Below are positions 7,235 to 16,362 of a stretch of 64,000 nucleotides of DNA, in pieces. The notes under the pieces are model-generated. The model was not told where the DNA came from. It was given only the letters and a program-made list of their open reading frames with translations, and did not search any database. Source of the stretch: CBDDBH01 sp965225625 (GTDB taxonomy: Bacteria > Pseudomonadota > Gammaproteobacteria > JADZEE01); contig CBDDBH010000018.1 of the NCBI GenBank assembly GCA_965225625.1, positions 1 to 64,000 on the forward strand, written 5' to 3'. The stretch's first letter is position 1, and each line of letters starts with the position of its first letter. The position numbers were made by a program, and so were the translations under genes.

Positions 7235-7286
7235 CACATCAAGTGATGTGGCTTGAATTGACATGTGTCACGTGACGCATTACGAC
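7235..7286 (+). promoter_or_regulatory. higBA promoter/operator region
   Basis: A perfect inverted repeat CACATCA-ag-TGATGTG at 7235-7250, then TTGACA at 7258-7263 (good -35), the palindrome GTCACGTGAC at 7267-7276 inside the spacer, and a weak -10 TACGAC at 7281-7286 before GTG 7294. Palindromes over the promoter fit autorepression by HigA. Inferred. Confidence 0.45.
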
Positions 7287-7293
7287 ATGCGGC

Positions 7294-7575
7294 GTGATCA
7301 AGACGTTCGCTGATCGACGCACGAAAGAGCTCTACGAGACCGGGAAGGCTAAGCGGTTTCCTGCAGATGTTTCGAAGCGAGCGGCGCGCAAACTCGAGTA
7401 CGTGGACCTGGCAACGAAGCTAGATGATTTGAGGAATCCGCCAGGCAACCGCCTACATGCGCTTGAGGGTGATCGTAAGGGCCAGTATTCTATCTCAATC
7501 AACGATCAGTGGCGGATCTGTTTTAGGTTTGAAGATGGTGACTCGTATGGCGTTGAAGTCTGTGATTACCATTGA
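7294..7575 (+). CDS. higB: HigB-type mRNA interferase toxin
   Basis: 93 residues with a GTG start. Blocks typical of the HigB/RelE superfamily are present: MIKTFADRRTKELYETGK, AARKLEYVDLATKLDDL, PPGNRLHALEGDRKGQYSI and the C-terminal INDQWRICF-VEVCDYH. It cleaves translating mRNA and is countered by HigA. The toxin-first order with a 15-nt gap to higA is characteristic of higBA. It sits immediately after an attC core, so it is a cassette-borne TA module. Confidence 0.92.
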   Translation: MIKTFADRRTKELYETGKAKRFPADVSKRAARKLEYVDLATKLDDLRNPPGNRLHALEGDRKGQYSISINDQWRICFRFEDGDSYGVEVCDYH

Positions 7576-7590
7576 TATGCGGAGGCAACA

Positions 7591-7902
7591 ATGAGCATTT
7601 CGAACGACGGTATAAAGCGCCGCCCTACGCATCCCGGTGAGATGTTGCGGGAGGACTTTCTTCCAGATTACGAGCTCAATGTTAGCGGGCTTGCTGAGGC
7701 TATTGGCGTATCGCGTCAATCGGTCAACGAGCTTTTGCGGGAGCGTCGTGCTGTCAGCCCCGAGATGGCACTGAGGTTATCGCGCCTTTTCGGCAACAGT
7801 GCGGAATTTTGGTTGAACGCACAGCGGGCTGTAGATTTGTGGAAAGCCCAAAAGGCTATTCGCGGTGATGTTCGCCGAATCCGGCCACTCAGCGCCGCTT
7901 AG
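7591..7902 (+). CDS. higA: HigA-type XRE antitoxin
   Basis: 103 residues. RPTHPGEMLREDFLP is the HigA N-terminal hallmark, followed by the helix-turn-helix GLAEAIGVSRQSVNELLRER and LSRLFGNSAEFWLNAQRAVD. It binds HigB and represses the operon, probably at the palindromes upstream. RBS cggaggc precedes ATG. Its stop abuts the IS30 remnant, so the DNA downstream of the original cassette is lost. Confidence 0.93.
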   Translation: MSISNDGIKRRPTHPGEMLREDFLPDYELNVSGLAEAIGVSRQSVNELLRERRAVSPEMALRLSRLFGNSAEFWLNAQRAVDLWKAQKAIRGDVRRIRPLSAA

Positions 7903-8164
7903 ATTCAACTTTGAAGTGCAACAATAGGCATTTAGTAGTCGCATAGACTTGCTCCGGTGTTTTGAACCCCAGTAGTTTTCTAAGTCGTCGATTGAGTTTC
8001 GTAACGATGGCATCGCATTCGCGTTGTGTGAGGTCAGCGATGGATTTTCTCTTCGGTAGGTACTGCCGGATGAGTCCGTTGGTATTTTCATTAAGTCCTC
8101 GTTCCCAAGAGTGGTGAGGGGTAGCGAAGTAGAAGATGGCGTGGGTGTCTTTCTCGATCTCCTC
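7903..8164 (-). pseudogene. IS30-family transposase C-terminal remnant
   Basis: Reverse-strand translation from about 8164 gives EEIEKDTHAIFYFATPHHSW, ERGLNENTNGLIRQYLPKRK, SIADLTQRECDAIVTKLNRR and LRKLLGFKTPEQVYATTKC. This is the final catalytic part of an IS30 DDE transposase, including its conserved Glu in NENTNG. No start and no upstream domains remain, and the frame runs into the higA tail, so both ends are truncated. Confidence 0.85.
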
Positions 8165-8659
8165 GTTAGGCGTGGAACTTGGTGCTTGGTTCGACTGACC
8201 GCCTTATTGTTGTTGGGAAGGGCTGCGGTCGGTAGTCACGGCCGGGCAAGCATCCTCCGCTCATGATGGAACGTATGGTATATCTGTTTCGCCGCGGGAA
8301 ACCAACCGCGTCACCGTCCAGCTCGACACAACAGCGCGCGAGTAACCGTTGCCCGCGGACACTCGACTTTCAGTCCTTTCCCCCCTGAAGCCTGCCTCCA
8401 GTGGCTGCCGTTGCGTATCGTTGATAATGGAACCATCGGTCGTCGTCACCCACCGGGTCCCGGACGCCGAGGGGTGCAAGGTGTCCGTATCCGGCCGCCG
8501 CATGCCGCCGTACCCGTCCGTCGTCTCACGCAGGTATAATAAGGTGAAGCGCTGCGCTCCCCGCCCCGGGAACGCAGACCGGCGGGGAATTCTTGGGAGC
8601 GATCTCGGTGATCGGACATCGCGGGTGAATGCTGCGGCCCGTATCACCGAATAAAATTA
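8165..8659. other. intergenic stretch at the boundary of the GC-rich operon
   Basis: No credible gene on either strand. GTTAGGC at 8165-8171 matches an attC right core but without arms. From about 8260 the base composition rises to that of the operon. The only promoter-like signal is the TATAAT hexamer at 8535-8540. Confidence 0.5.
8535..8540 (+). promoter_or_regulatory. candidate -10 box of the pfa-ole operon
   Basis: TATAAT stands out in very GC-rich DNA 120 bp before the first start codon. The -35 position (about 8512-8517) is not a good match to TTGACA, so an activator or alternative factor may be needed. Prediction by eye only. Confidence 0.35.
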
Positions 8660-10367
8660 ATGCAAAATGTCACTCAGGTCCGCTCGCAGGCAGATGATCA
8701 CGCGACAGGCACGACTGTGCGCGCCGACAATCGAACCGCAGTCCGCCAGGGTTGCTGGCACGGGCTGGACGCCGACGTGCTCCGGGGCGAGCAGGCGATT
8801 AGCGATGCCCTCCGGCGTATCGCCCGGCCGCTCTACGTGCTGGACGCGGGCAGCGGGGAATACGCCGCGGCAACCGTGGGCAGGGTGGAACTGGGCGACG
8901 ACGTTAAAGCCGATGCCGGCGGTTACCCGGTCATCGGCCATGCGCACCCCTGTCCGCTGGAATCCTTTGGTGATCCCGCATTTCGCGCCGATCACGGTCT
9001 CCGCTACGCCTACCTGACCGGGGCGATGGCCAACGGCATCGGATCTTGTGAAATCGTGGAGGCGATGTCGCGGGCCGGGATGCTCGGATTTTTCGGCTCC
9101 GCGGGACTTTCCACGGAGAAGATAGCCACTGCGATCGAGCGCATTCAGAGGAACCTCAGCGAGGCGCCGTACGGGTTCAACCTGATCCACAGCCCCGGCG
9201 AACCGGGTCTCGAGGCAGCCGTGGTCGATCTCTACCTCGAGTGCGGTGTGCACCTGGTGGAAGCCTCAGCGTACCTGGACCTGACCCCGTCGCTGGTGCG
9301 CTACCGTGTGCAAGGAATCCGGCGGGACCCCGACGGCAGGGTGGTGACGCCGAACCGAATCATCGCCAAGGCGTCGCGCATCGAGGTGGCTGAGCGCTTT
9401 TTCTCGCCGCCGCCCGAGGATATGCTGCGGGAGCTGGTGGCAGCCGGTTCGATAACCGACGGGCAGGCCCGCTTAGCGCGCACGATCCCGGTGGCACAGG
9501 ACCTGACGGCGGAGGCGGATTCGGCAGGCCACACCGACAATCGACCCGCCCTGGCGCTGCTCCCGACCATGCTGGCGCTTCGTGACCGCGTGCAGCGCCA
9601 GCACGGATTTCGCTCGACCGCTGCGGGTCGGGGCGGCCGGCGGGATCGGTACGCCGCACGCCGCGCTCGCCGCGTTCTCGCTCGGCGCCGGCTACGTGGT
9701 GACCGGATCGGTCAATCAGGCCTGTATCGAAGCGGGAACCTCGGACGCGGTACGCAGCATGCTGGCGGCCGCGGAGCAGGCCGACATCGCCATGGCGCCT
9801 GCCGCGGACATGTTCGAGATGGGCGTCCGCGTCCAAGTGTTGAAACGCGGGACCATGTTCGCCATGCGCGCCGCGCGGTTGTTCGAGATGTACCGGACGT
9901 ACGAAGGGATCGAGGCGATCCCGGCGGCCGAGCGCGAAAAGATCGAGCGCAATTACTTCCGGGCGGGATTCGACGAGATACTCGAACGCACCCGAGATTA
10001 CTTCCAGGCCCATGATCCGCGACAGTGGGAACGTGCGTCGACGGATCCCAAACACCGCATGGCGCTCGCTTTCCGCTGGTATCTCGGCTTCACGTCGACA
10101 TGGGCAAACGGTGGCGAGGCGTCCCGGCATCTCGATTACCAGATCTGGTGCGGGCCCGCTATGGGTGCTTTCAACGAGTGGGTCCGGGGCAGTTTTCTCG
10201 AACCGCCGGCAAACCGGTCCGTCATCGCTGTCGCCATGAACATCCTCTTCGGTGCGGCGGTGTTGTACCGTACCGGTTTGCTGCGCCACCACGGTGTGCC
10301 GTTGCCCCAGGCAGGGCAGCAAGTGGAACCGATGGCAGTGCGCGATCTCGAGGCATTTCTGCTTTGA
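8660..10367 (+). pseudogene. PfaD-like trans-acting enoyl reductase with apparent 1-nt frameshift
   Basis: Two abutting frames together make one PfaD-family protein of about 568 residues. The first (from ATG 8660) has LYVLDAGSGEYAAATVG, GYPVIGHAHPCPLESFGD and the FMN-barrel segments up to LALLPTMLALRDRVQRQHGF. The second resumes as ARPLRVGAAGGIGTPHAALA, then YVVTGSVNQACIEAGTSD, the family signature. Deleting one T from the run at 9608-9610 restores a continuous frame. PfaD enzymes are 2-nitropropane-dioxygenase-like flavoproteins reducing enoyl-ACP in polyunsaturated fatty acid synthesis. First gene of the operon. Its stop overlaps the next start. No good RBS precedes ATG 8660. Sequencing error and true mutation both remain possible. 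Confidence 0.85.
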
Positions 10368-13300
10368 AACGTGACAACCCCAGCGGCGTGCAGGATCCGG
10401 GCACCGATACGCCGCTCGCGATCATCGGGATGGCATGCGTGTTCCCCGGGGCCGGTGACGTCGACGCCTACTGGCGGTTCTTGAAGAACGGCGAAGATGC
10501 CATCATGGACGTCCCGGCTACGCACTGGTCCCCAGCCGACTATTTCGACGCCGATCCCAAGGCAGCGGACATGACCTACGCCACCCGCGGCGGATTCATT
10601 CCGGAAGTCGACTTCGATCCGATGGCCTTCGGCATTGCGCCAAACGCGCTGGAGGCCACCGACACCTCGCAGCTGCTCGGCCTGGTTGTCGCGCAGCGGG
10701 CGCTCTCGGACGCCGGTTACGGCGGCCCGGACGCCGACTTCGACCGCACGCGTGTGAGCGTAATCCTGGGGGTCACCGGCGCGCTCGAACTGGTGGGTCC
10801 GCTCAGTGCCAGGCTCGGTCACCCGCTGTGGCGGCGCGCACTCGCAGACGCGGGCGTAGACGAGGCGACGGCGGCGCGCGTGATTGACGGCATCGCGGAC
10901 GGATACGTGCCATGGCAGGAGGCGTCGTTCCCCGGCTTGCTGGGAAACGTGGTCGCCGGGCGCATCGCCAACCGCCTCGATCTCGGCGGTACCAACTGCG
11001 TGGTGGACGCGGCCTGCGCGAGTAGCGTCAGTGCTGTCCACATTGCGGCCATGGAACTCGCCGCGGGCAGGTCCGACATGGTGATCAGCGGCGGCGTCGA
11101 CACCTTCAACGACATCTTCATGTACATGTGCTTCTCGAAGACCCCGGCGCTGAGCCCGACCGGAGACGCGCGGCCCTTTGATCATAAGGGCGACGGCACC
11201 ATCCTCGGCGAAGGCCTCGGCATGGTGGTCCTGAAGCGTCTCGACCACGCGGTGCGCGACGGTGACCGGATCTACGCCGAGATCCGGGGCATCGGCACCT
11301 CCAGCGACGGCAAGGGCAATGCCGTCTACGCGCCCGACGCCGGCGGGCAGGCACGCGCGCTCTCCCGGGCCTACCGCGCGGCGGGCGTTTCACCGGCCAC
11401 GGTCGAACTAGTCGAGGCCCACGGAACCGGCACGGTCGTCGGCGATGCCGTGGAGGCCACGGCGCTCACCGAGGTCTACCGTCAAGCGTCGGCGAACGGG
11501 GTATGGTGCGCGATCGGATCGGTAAAATCGCAGATCGGCCACACCAAGGCGGCCGCCGGCGCGGCCGCGCTCATCAAGGCGGCGCTCGCGCTGCATCACA
11601 AGACCCTACCGCCGACCATCAAGGTCGAACAACCGCTGGAACAGCTCGCACCAGGCGCGTCACCGTTCTACGTCAACACGGACAGGCGTCCCTGGATCGC
11701 CCGCGAGGATCAGCCGCGGCGTGCCGCACTGAGTTCTTTCGGGTTCGGCGGGAGCAATTTCCATTGCGTGCTGCAGGAACACGAGAGCGAGGCCGCACAT
11801 CCTGACTGGAACTGCGACACCCAGATCCTCGCCTACAGCGCGGCATCGCGCCGCGAGTTGATACGCGCGCTGGAAGCGCCGGTTGCCGGCGACTGGAACG
11901 ATGTGCGAGCCTTCGGCGCACAGTTGCGGACGGCGTTTTCGGACGCAGATCCGCAGCGAGTGCTGCTCGTCGCCGAACGCAACGGGCTGCCAGCGGCTGA
12001 GATGGTCCAACGCGCCGTGGCGTTGCTCGAAGATCGCGGTGACGTCGCTGAGTGGTCTACGCCGGACGGCATCTTTTTCGGCAGCGGCACACCTGCCGGA
12101 GATCTGGCGCTGCTGTTTCCGGGTCAGGGTTCACAGTACATCGGGATGGCGCGCGACCTCACTTGCCAATTCCCGCAGTTGCGCACTGCGCTCGCCGCGG
12201 CCGACGCCGCGGATCGGGAAACGCGGCTGAGCGATCGGATCTATCCGCACCCGGCCTTCGACGATGCGCAGCGCGAAGCCGACAAACTCGCGCTTCGTGA
12301 TACCGCGGTGGCGCAGCCGGCGCTCGGCGCGATCGGCTATGGAATCGGCGCACTCCTGGCGCACTTCGGGATCCTGCCAGCCGCGGTCGCGGGACACAGC
12401 TTCGGCGAACTGACGGCGCTGTGCTGCGCCGGTCGCCTCATTGAAGCGGACCTGCACGCACTGGCACGCCTGCGTGGCAGCCTCATGGCTGGCAGCAACC
12501 GGGGCTCCATGCTGGCGGTGGAGATCGACGAGACGGCGATCGAGTCCTTCGTCGCGGAATCGGGACTCGACCTGACCGTCGCTAATCACAATGCGCCGAA
12601 GCAGATGGTGCTGTCCGGCGCGGACGCCCAGATCGCAACGGCGCGGGAGCACTGCGCCGCGCGCGGTATCACCTGTCACCCCCTGGCGGTCTCGGCGGCG
12701 TTTCACAGCCCGCTGATCGCAGCAGCCGTGGAGCCCTTCGCCGCCGCGCTGGCGCGGGTGCAGATCGGTCCGGGTCGCTGCCCGGTATATGCGAACAGTA
12801 CCGCAACGCCCTACCCTGCCGAAGCTGCGCTTGCCCGCAGGGTGCTGGCGGAGCAACTCGTGCAGCCTGTGCGTTTCGTCGATCAGGTCCGGGCCATGTA
12901 CGCTGACGGCATCCATACCTTCGTCGAGATCGGACCCGCGGCCAGACTGAGCGGCCTCGTAAAAGCCATCCTCGCCGACCAACCGCACGCCGCGCTTGCC
13001 ATCGACGCGTCGCACGGCCGCCGGTCGGGGATCTCCGATCTGGCCCGTGCCCTCGCCCACATCGCGGCGCTGGGTCATGTGGTCGAACTCGCGCGCTGGG
13101 ACGCCGGGTTCTCCCTGCCCGCGGCGCAAAGCGGAAGGACATCGCTCAGCTACCGGATCGGGGGCGCAAATATCCGCGCCAACCGGAGGAACAATATGAA
13201 CAACGACAGTGACCGAGACCCCGCGCAGACGGGCGCCGGCAACGACGCCCGGAGCACGGCAGAACCCTTGCCGGGTCCCGTGCCGGAACGCACGCCACCC

Positions 13301-16300
13301 GAACCTGCCGCCACGAGTGTCACCGAAGCGCTGCGCATTACCCAGGAGAACATGGTGACGCTGCAGCGGCTCCAGGAGCAGACCGCGAAACTGCACGCGC
13401 AGTTCCTGGAAAACCAGAACAGCGCGCAGCAGAGTTTTCTCCTCCTGCAGCAGCAGCAGCAGCGCCTCCTGGACAGCGCAATCGGGCGACCGATCGACCT
13501 GCCAGAATCCATTGATTTGCCCGTTACCCTGGTTGCCGCACCTGATGCGGCGGTAGTGGAGGTGCGAGCGCCAATGCCAGCCGAACCTGCTCCGCGCGCG
13601 CCGCTACCGGCATCCCGCCCGGATCCGGCGGAACCGGCAGCCGCCGTCGAGCAACGGGAGACTGCGCCCGCCCCCGGCGCACCGGCTTACGCCGAGATCC
13701 TGCTGGAGGTCGTAGCCGAGAAGACCGGATACCCGGCGGACGTGCTGGAGCTGGGCATGGAACTCGACGCCGATCTCGGTATCGACTCGATCAAACGCGT
13801 GGAGATCATATCGGCACTGCAGGAGCGTCTGCCTGAGGCCCCGGTGGTGCAGTCCGATCAGCTCGGCAGTCTGCGCACCCTCGCCCAGGTGCTCGATTTC
13901 CTGTCCGGCGCGTCGCCTGCACAGCCACCTCAGTCGGCGCCCGCCGAACGTGCGGAAGAGGCCGCACCGTCCGCACCTCCGGTGGCGACACCCGCACCGC
14001 GATCCGATCCCCTGCAGCGCTTGGCGCTCCGGTGTGTGGACTTGAACGGCGACGATGCACGCGACAGCCTATCGATCACTCCCGGATCGACGATCTGGAT
14101 AAGCGACGGCGACCGCCCGCTGGCGGAACGCCTGGCGGAGCGCCTGATAGAGCGCGGATTCGATCCCCAGATGGTGTCCGTCGATAAACTCAACGGCAAG
14201 CCCAACGGGCCGATCGGTGGTCTCGTGTTGCTGGCGCCGGCCGCCGGCACCGGCGACGACACGCTGCACGATTCGCTGAAGCTGCTGCAAAGCGCCGGCA
14301 CGAGCCTGCGTGCCAGTGGCCGTAACGGCGGTGCACTGCTGGTCACCGTATCGCGACTCGACGGCGCGTTCGGACTCGACGGTGAAAGTCTGCAGGACCC
14401 ATTGTCGGGTGGTCTCGCCGGGCTCGCCAAATCCGCGGCTCATGAGTGGCCCGAAGTACAGTGCCGGGCGCTTGATCTGGGGCCGGACCTCGGCGGCCCG
14501 GACTGCGCGGCCGACGCCATCGCCGAGGAGATGTTTCTGCGCGAACCGTTGGAGGTCGGGATATCGCGGTCGCGGCGACGCTCGCTGACGCTGGAAGACA
14601 TCGGTCTCGCCCGATCCAACGGCTCGTTTCCGCTGTCGGAAGGCGACGTGGTCCTCATCAGTGGCGGCGCCCGAGGCGTGACCGCGGAAACCGCGCTGGC
14701 CCTGGCGCGCGCCTGTCGCCCCACCCTGCTGCTGCTCGGACGCAGCCGCCCGCCGGCGGCGGAGCCCGCTTGGCTGCAGTCCCTGGTGGGGGAGGAGGAG
14801 ATAAAACGCGGCATTCTCGACAACGTTCAGCACGCTAGCGGTCTGCGGGAAGTGGGCGAGCGCTACCAGGAGATCGTGGTGCAGCGGGAGATCGCCGCGA
14901 ACCTGGAACGCCTGCGTGCAACCGGCTGCAGGCTCCTCTATCGTCAGGTGGACGTCCGCGACGGGCCCGGCCTGCACAACGTCGTGAACGAGGTGTGTAC
15001 TGAATTCGGTCCGGTCCGCGGTCTCATCCACGGCGCCGGCGTGATTTCCGATCGGCTCATTCTGGACGAGACCGACGGCGGATTCGAGCAAGTTTACGAT
15101 ACCAAGGTAATGGGCCTGAGAAACCTGCTGGAAGCAATCGACGACCGTGAATTACGCGTGCTGGTCCTGTTTTCCTCGTCGACCGCCCGCTTCGGCCGCC
15201 GCGGTCAGGTGGACTACGCCATCGCCAACGAAGTGCTGAACAAGATGGCCCAGGACGCGGCGCGGCGGCTCGCCGACTGCAAGGTCGTATCGATCAACTG
15301 GGGACCGTGGGACGGCGGCATGGTGGATGCCGGCCTGCGGGACGTATTCCAGCGCGAGGGCGTCCCGCTCATTCCCCTCGCCCAGGGAGCCGAATTCCTG
15401 CTCACAGAACTCGCGGCGCCTGAAAAGCACGTGGAACTCGTCGTGCTCGGCGCAGATGGCGAACCCAACATGCGTGCTCGGCAGCCGCTACTGCCCGTTG
15501 CCTTCGAGCGCGAGCTGGACCGCGACACCTGCAGCTTCCTCGGTGACCATGTATTCAACGGCCGTGCGGTCGTGCCGTTGGCGCTGATGATCGAGTGGAT
15601 CGCGCACGGCGCCCTGCACAACAATCCGGGGCTCGTGTTCTGCGGCTGTGACGATGTGCGGGTTGTGCAGGGCATTACCGTGGAATCGGCACAACGCCGG
15701 CGCGTGGCCGTGCACGCCGGCCGGGCCGAATCCGAGGGAGACGCTTACCGGGTACCGGTAGAGATTTGGGGCGGCACGGGCAACGGTGAGCATGTGTTGC
15801 ACCTGAGCGCCACAGTGCGGTTGGCGGATACGTGGCCGGCTGCGGCGCCGAGCTTGATCGAACCGGCGGCGGCACCGTACTCGCATGCCGCCGAGGCCAT
15901 ATACCGCGAACAGTTGTTTCACGGTCCGCTGCTGCAGGGACTGAAGACGGTAGAGAGCTGCGCCGCCGACGGGATCGTCGGTAAGGCCGCGCCGGCCGCG
16001 ACGCCGGAGCAGTGGATGCGCAGTCCTGTACGCAACCGCTGGATTACGGATCCGCTGGCAATGGACGCCGGGTTTCAACTCATGATCCTGTGGTGCCTGG
16101 ATCAGCTCGGACTCGCGTCGCTGCCGTGCCATATCCGCCGGCTTCGCCAGTATTCACGCTTCCCGGCGGACGGCGTGCGGATCGTCGTGCGCGTGACGGG
16201 ATCCGGGCAGGCCAGTGCATTCGCCGATATGGAGTTTCTCGACAATGCCGGTAATGCGGTAGCCCGTATCGAGGGCTACGAGTGCGTGGTTGAAGCGTCC

Positions 16301-16351
16301 CTGCAGGAAGCCTTCAGAGACAACTGCCCGCCGCAAGCAGTCTGCAACTGA
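10364..16351 (+). CDS. PfaA-like multidomain synthase KS-AT-ACP-KR-DH
   Basis: About 1995 residues from TTG 10364, which overlaps the pfaD stop. The open frame extends to 10025 but that part lies inside pfaD; GTG 10388 is an alternative start. Ketosynthase about 16-475 with Cys218 (DAACASS), His353 (EAHGTGT) and His393 (IGHTKAAAG). Malonyl-type acyltransferase about 580-885 with LLFPGQGSQ and Ser679 (GHSFGE). A Gln-rich linker near 990-1040, then one acyl carrier protein with Ser1142 (LGIDSIKR). Ketoreductase about 1426-1705 with SGGARGVTAE and VDYAIANEVLNK. C-terminal hotdog dehydratase-like domain starting FLGDHVFNGRAVVP. The order matches PfaA, which builds polyunsaturated chains iteratively, but PfaA usually has several tandem ACPs. 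Confidence 0.93.
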   Translation: MKRDNPSGVQDPGTDTPLAIIGMACVFPGAGDVDAYWRFLKNGEDAIMDVPATHWSPADYFDADPKAADMTYATRGGFIPEVDFDPMAFGIAPNALEATDTSQLLGLVVAQRALSDAGYGGPDADFDRTRVSVILGVTGALELVGPLSARLGHPLWRRALADAGVDEATAARVIDGIADGYVPWQEASFPGLLGNVVAGRIANRLDLGGTNCVVDAACASSVSAVHIAAMELAAGRSDMVISGGVDTFNDIFMYMCFSKTPALSPTGDARPFDHKGDGTILGEGLGMVVLKRLDHAVRDGDRIYAEIRGIGTSSDGKGNAVYAPDAGGQARALSRAYRAAGVSPATVELVEAHGTGTVVGDAVEATALTEVYRQASANGVWCAIGSVKSQIGHTKAAAGAAALIKAALALHHKTLPPTIKVEQPLEQLAPGASPFYVNTDRRPWIAREDQPRRAALSSFGFGGSNFHCVLQEHESEAAHPDWNCDTQILAYSAASRRELIRALEAPVAGDWNDVRAFGAQLRTAFSDADPQRVLLVAERNGLPAAEMVQRAVALLEDRGDVAEWSTPDGIFFGSGTPAGDLALLFPGQGSQYIGMARDLTCQFPQLRTALAAADAADRETRLSDRIYPHPAFDDAQREADKLALRDTAVAQPALGAIGYGIGALLAHFGILPAAVAGHSFGELTALCCAGRLIEADLHALARLRGSLMAGSNRGSMLAVEIDETAIESFVAESGLDLTVANHNAPKQMVLSGADAQIATAREHCAARGITCHPLAVSAAFHSPLIAAAVEPFAAALARVQIGPGRCPVYANSTATPYPAEAALARRVLAEQLVQPVRFVDQVRAMYADGIHTFVEIGPAARLSGLVKAILADQPHAALAIDASHGRRSGISDLARALAHIAALGHVVELARWDAGFSLPAAQSGRTSLSYRIGGANIRANRRNNMNNDSDRDPAQTGAGNDARSTAEPLPGPVPERTPPEPAATSVTEALRITQENMVTLQRLQEQTAKLHAQFLENQNSAQQSFLLLQQQQQRLLDSAIGRPIDLPESIDLPVTLVAAPDAAVVEVRAPMPAEPAPRAPLPASRPDPAEPAAAVEQRETAPAPGAPAYAEILLEVVAEKTGYPADVLELGMELDADLGIDSIKRVEIISALQERLPEAPVVQSDQLGSLRTLAQVLDFLSGASPAQPPQSAPAERAEEAAPSAPPVATPAPRSDPLQRLALRCVDLNGDDARDSLSITPGSTIWISDGDRPLAERLAERLIERGFDPQMVSVDKLNGKPNGPIGGLVLLAPAAGTGDDTLHDSLKLLQSAGTSLRASGRNGGALLVTVSRLDGAFGLDGESLQDPLSGGLAGLAKSAAHEWPEVQCRALDLGPDLGGPDCAADAIAEEMFLREPLEVGISRSRRRSLTLEDIGLARSNGSFPLSEGDVVLISGGARGVTAETALALARACRPTLLLLGRSRPPAAEPAWLQSLVGEEEIKRGILDNVQHASGLREVGERYQEIVVQREIAANLERLRATGCRLLYRQVDVRDGPGLHNVVNEVCTEFGPVRGLIHGAGVISDRLILDETDGGFEQVYDTKVMGLRNLLEAIDDRELRVLVLFSSSTARFGRRGQVDYAIANEVLNKMAQDAARRLADCKVVSINWGPWDGGMVDAGLRDVFQREGVPLIPLAQGAEFLLTELAAPEKHVELVVLGADGEPNMRARQPLLPVAFERELDRDTCSFLGDHVFNGRAVVPLALMIEWIAHGALHNNPGLVFCGCDDVRVVQGITVESAQRRRVAVHAGRAESEGDAYRVPVEIWGGTGNGEHVLHLSATVRLADTWPAAAPSLIEPAAAPYSHAAEAIYREQLFHGPLLQGLKTVESCAADGIVGKAAPAATPEQWMRSPVRNRWITDPLAMDAGFQLMILWCLDQLGLASLPCHIRRLRQYSRFPADGVRIVVRVTGSGQASAFADMEFLDNAGNAVARIEGYECVVEASLQEAFRDNCPPQAVCN

Positions 16352-16362
16352 CGGGGTACCGA

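Noticed and set aside
8165..8171. Additional complete attC
   Set aside because: Only the GTTAGGC core is present, within or next to IS30 DNA; no paired arms.
8261..8654. Overlapping forward and reverse frames before pfaD
   Set aside because: No RBS, no motif, mutually exclusive shadows in GC-rich leader DNA.
10025..10363. N-terminal extension of the pfaA-like frame
   Set aside because: Lies wholly within pfaD coding sequence and does not resemble synthase sequence; start moved to TTG 10364.
9360..11248. Long reverse frames opposite pfaD and the KS domain
   Set aside because: Opposite strongly conserved coding sequence; no domains.
12131..13396. 421-codon reverse-strand open frame
   Set aside because: Antisense to the AT and linker of the pfaA-like gene, Arg/Gly-rich composition typical of a shadow frame.
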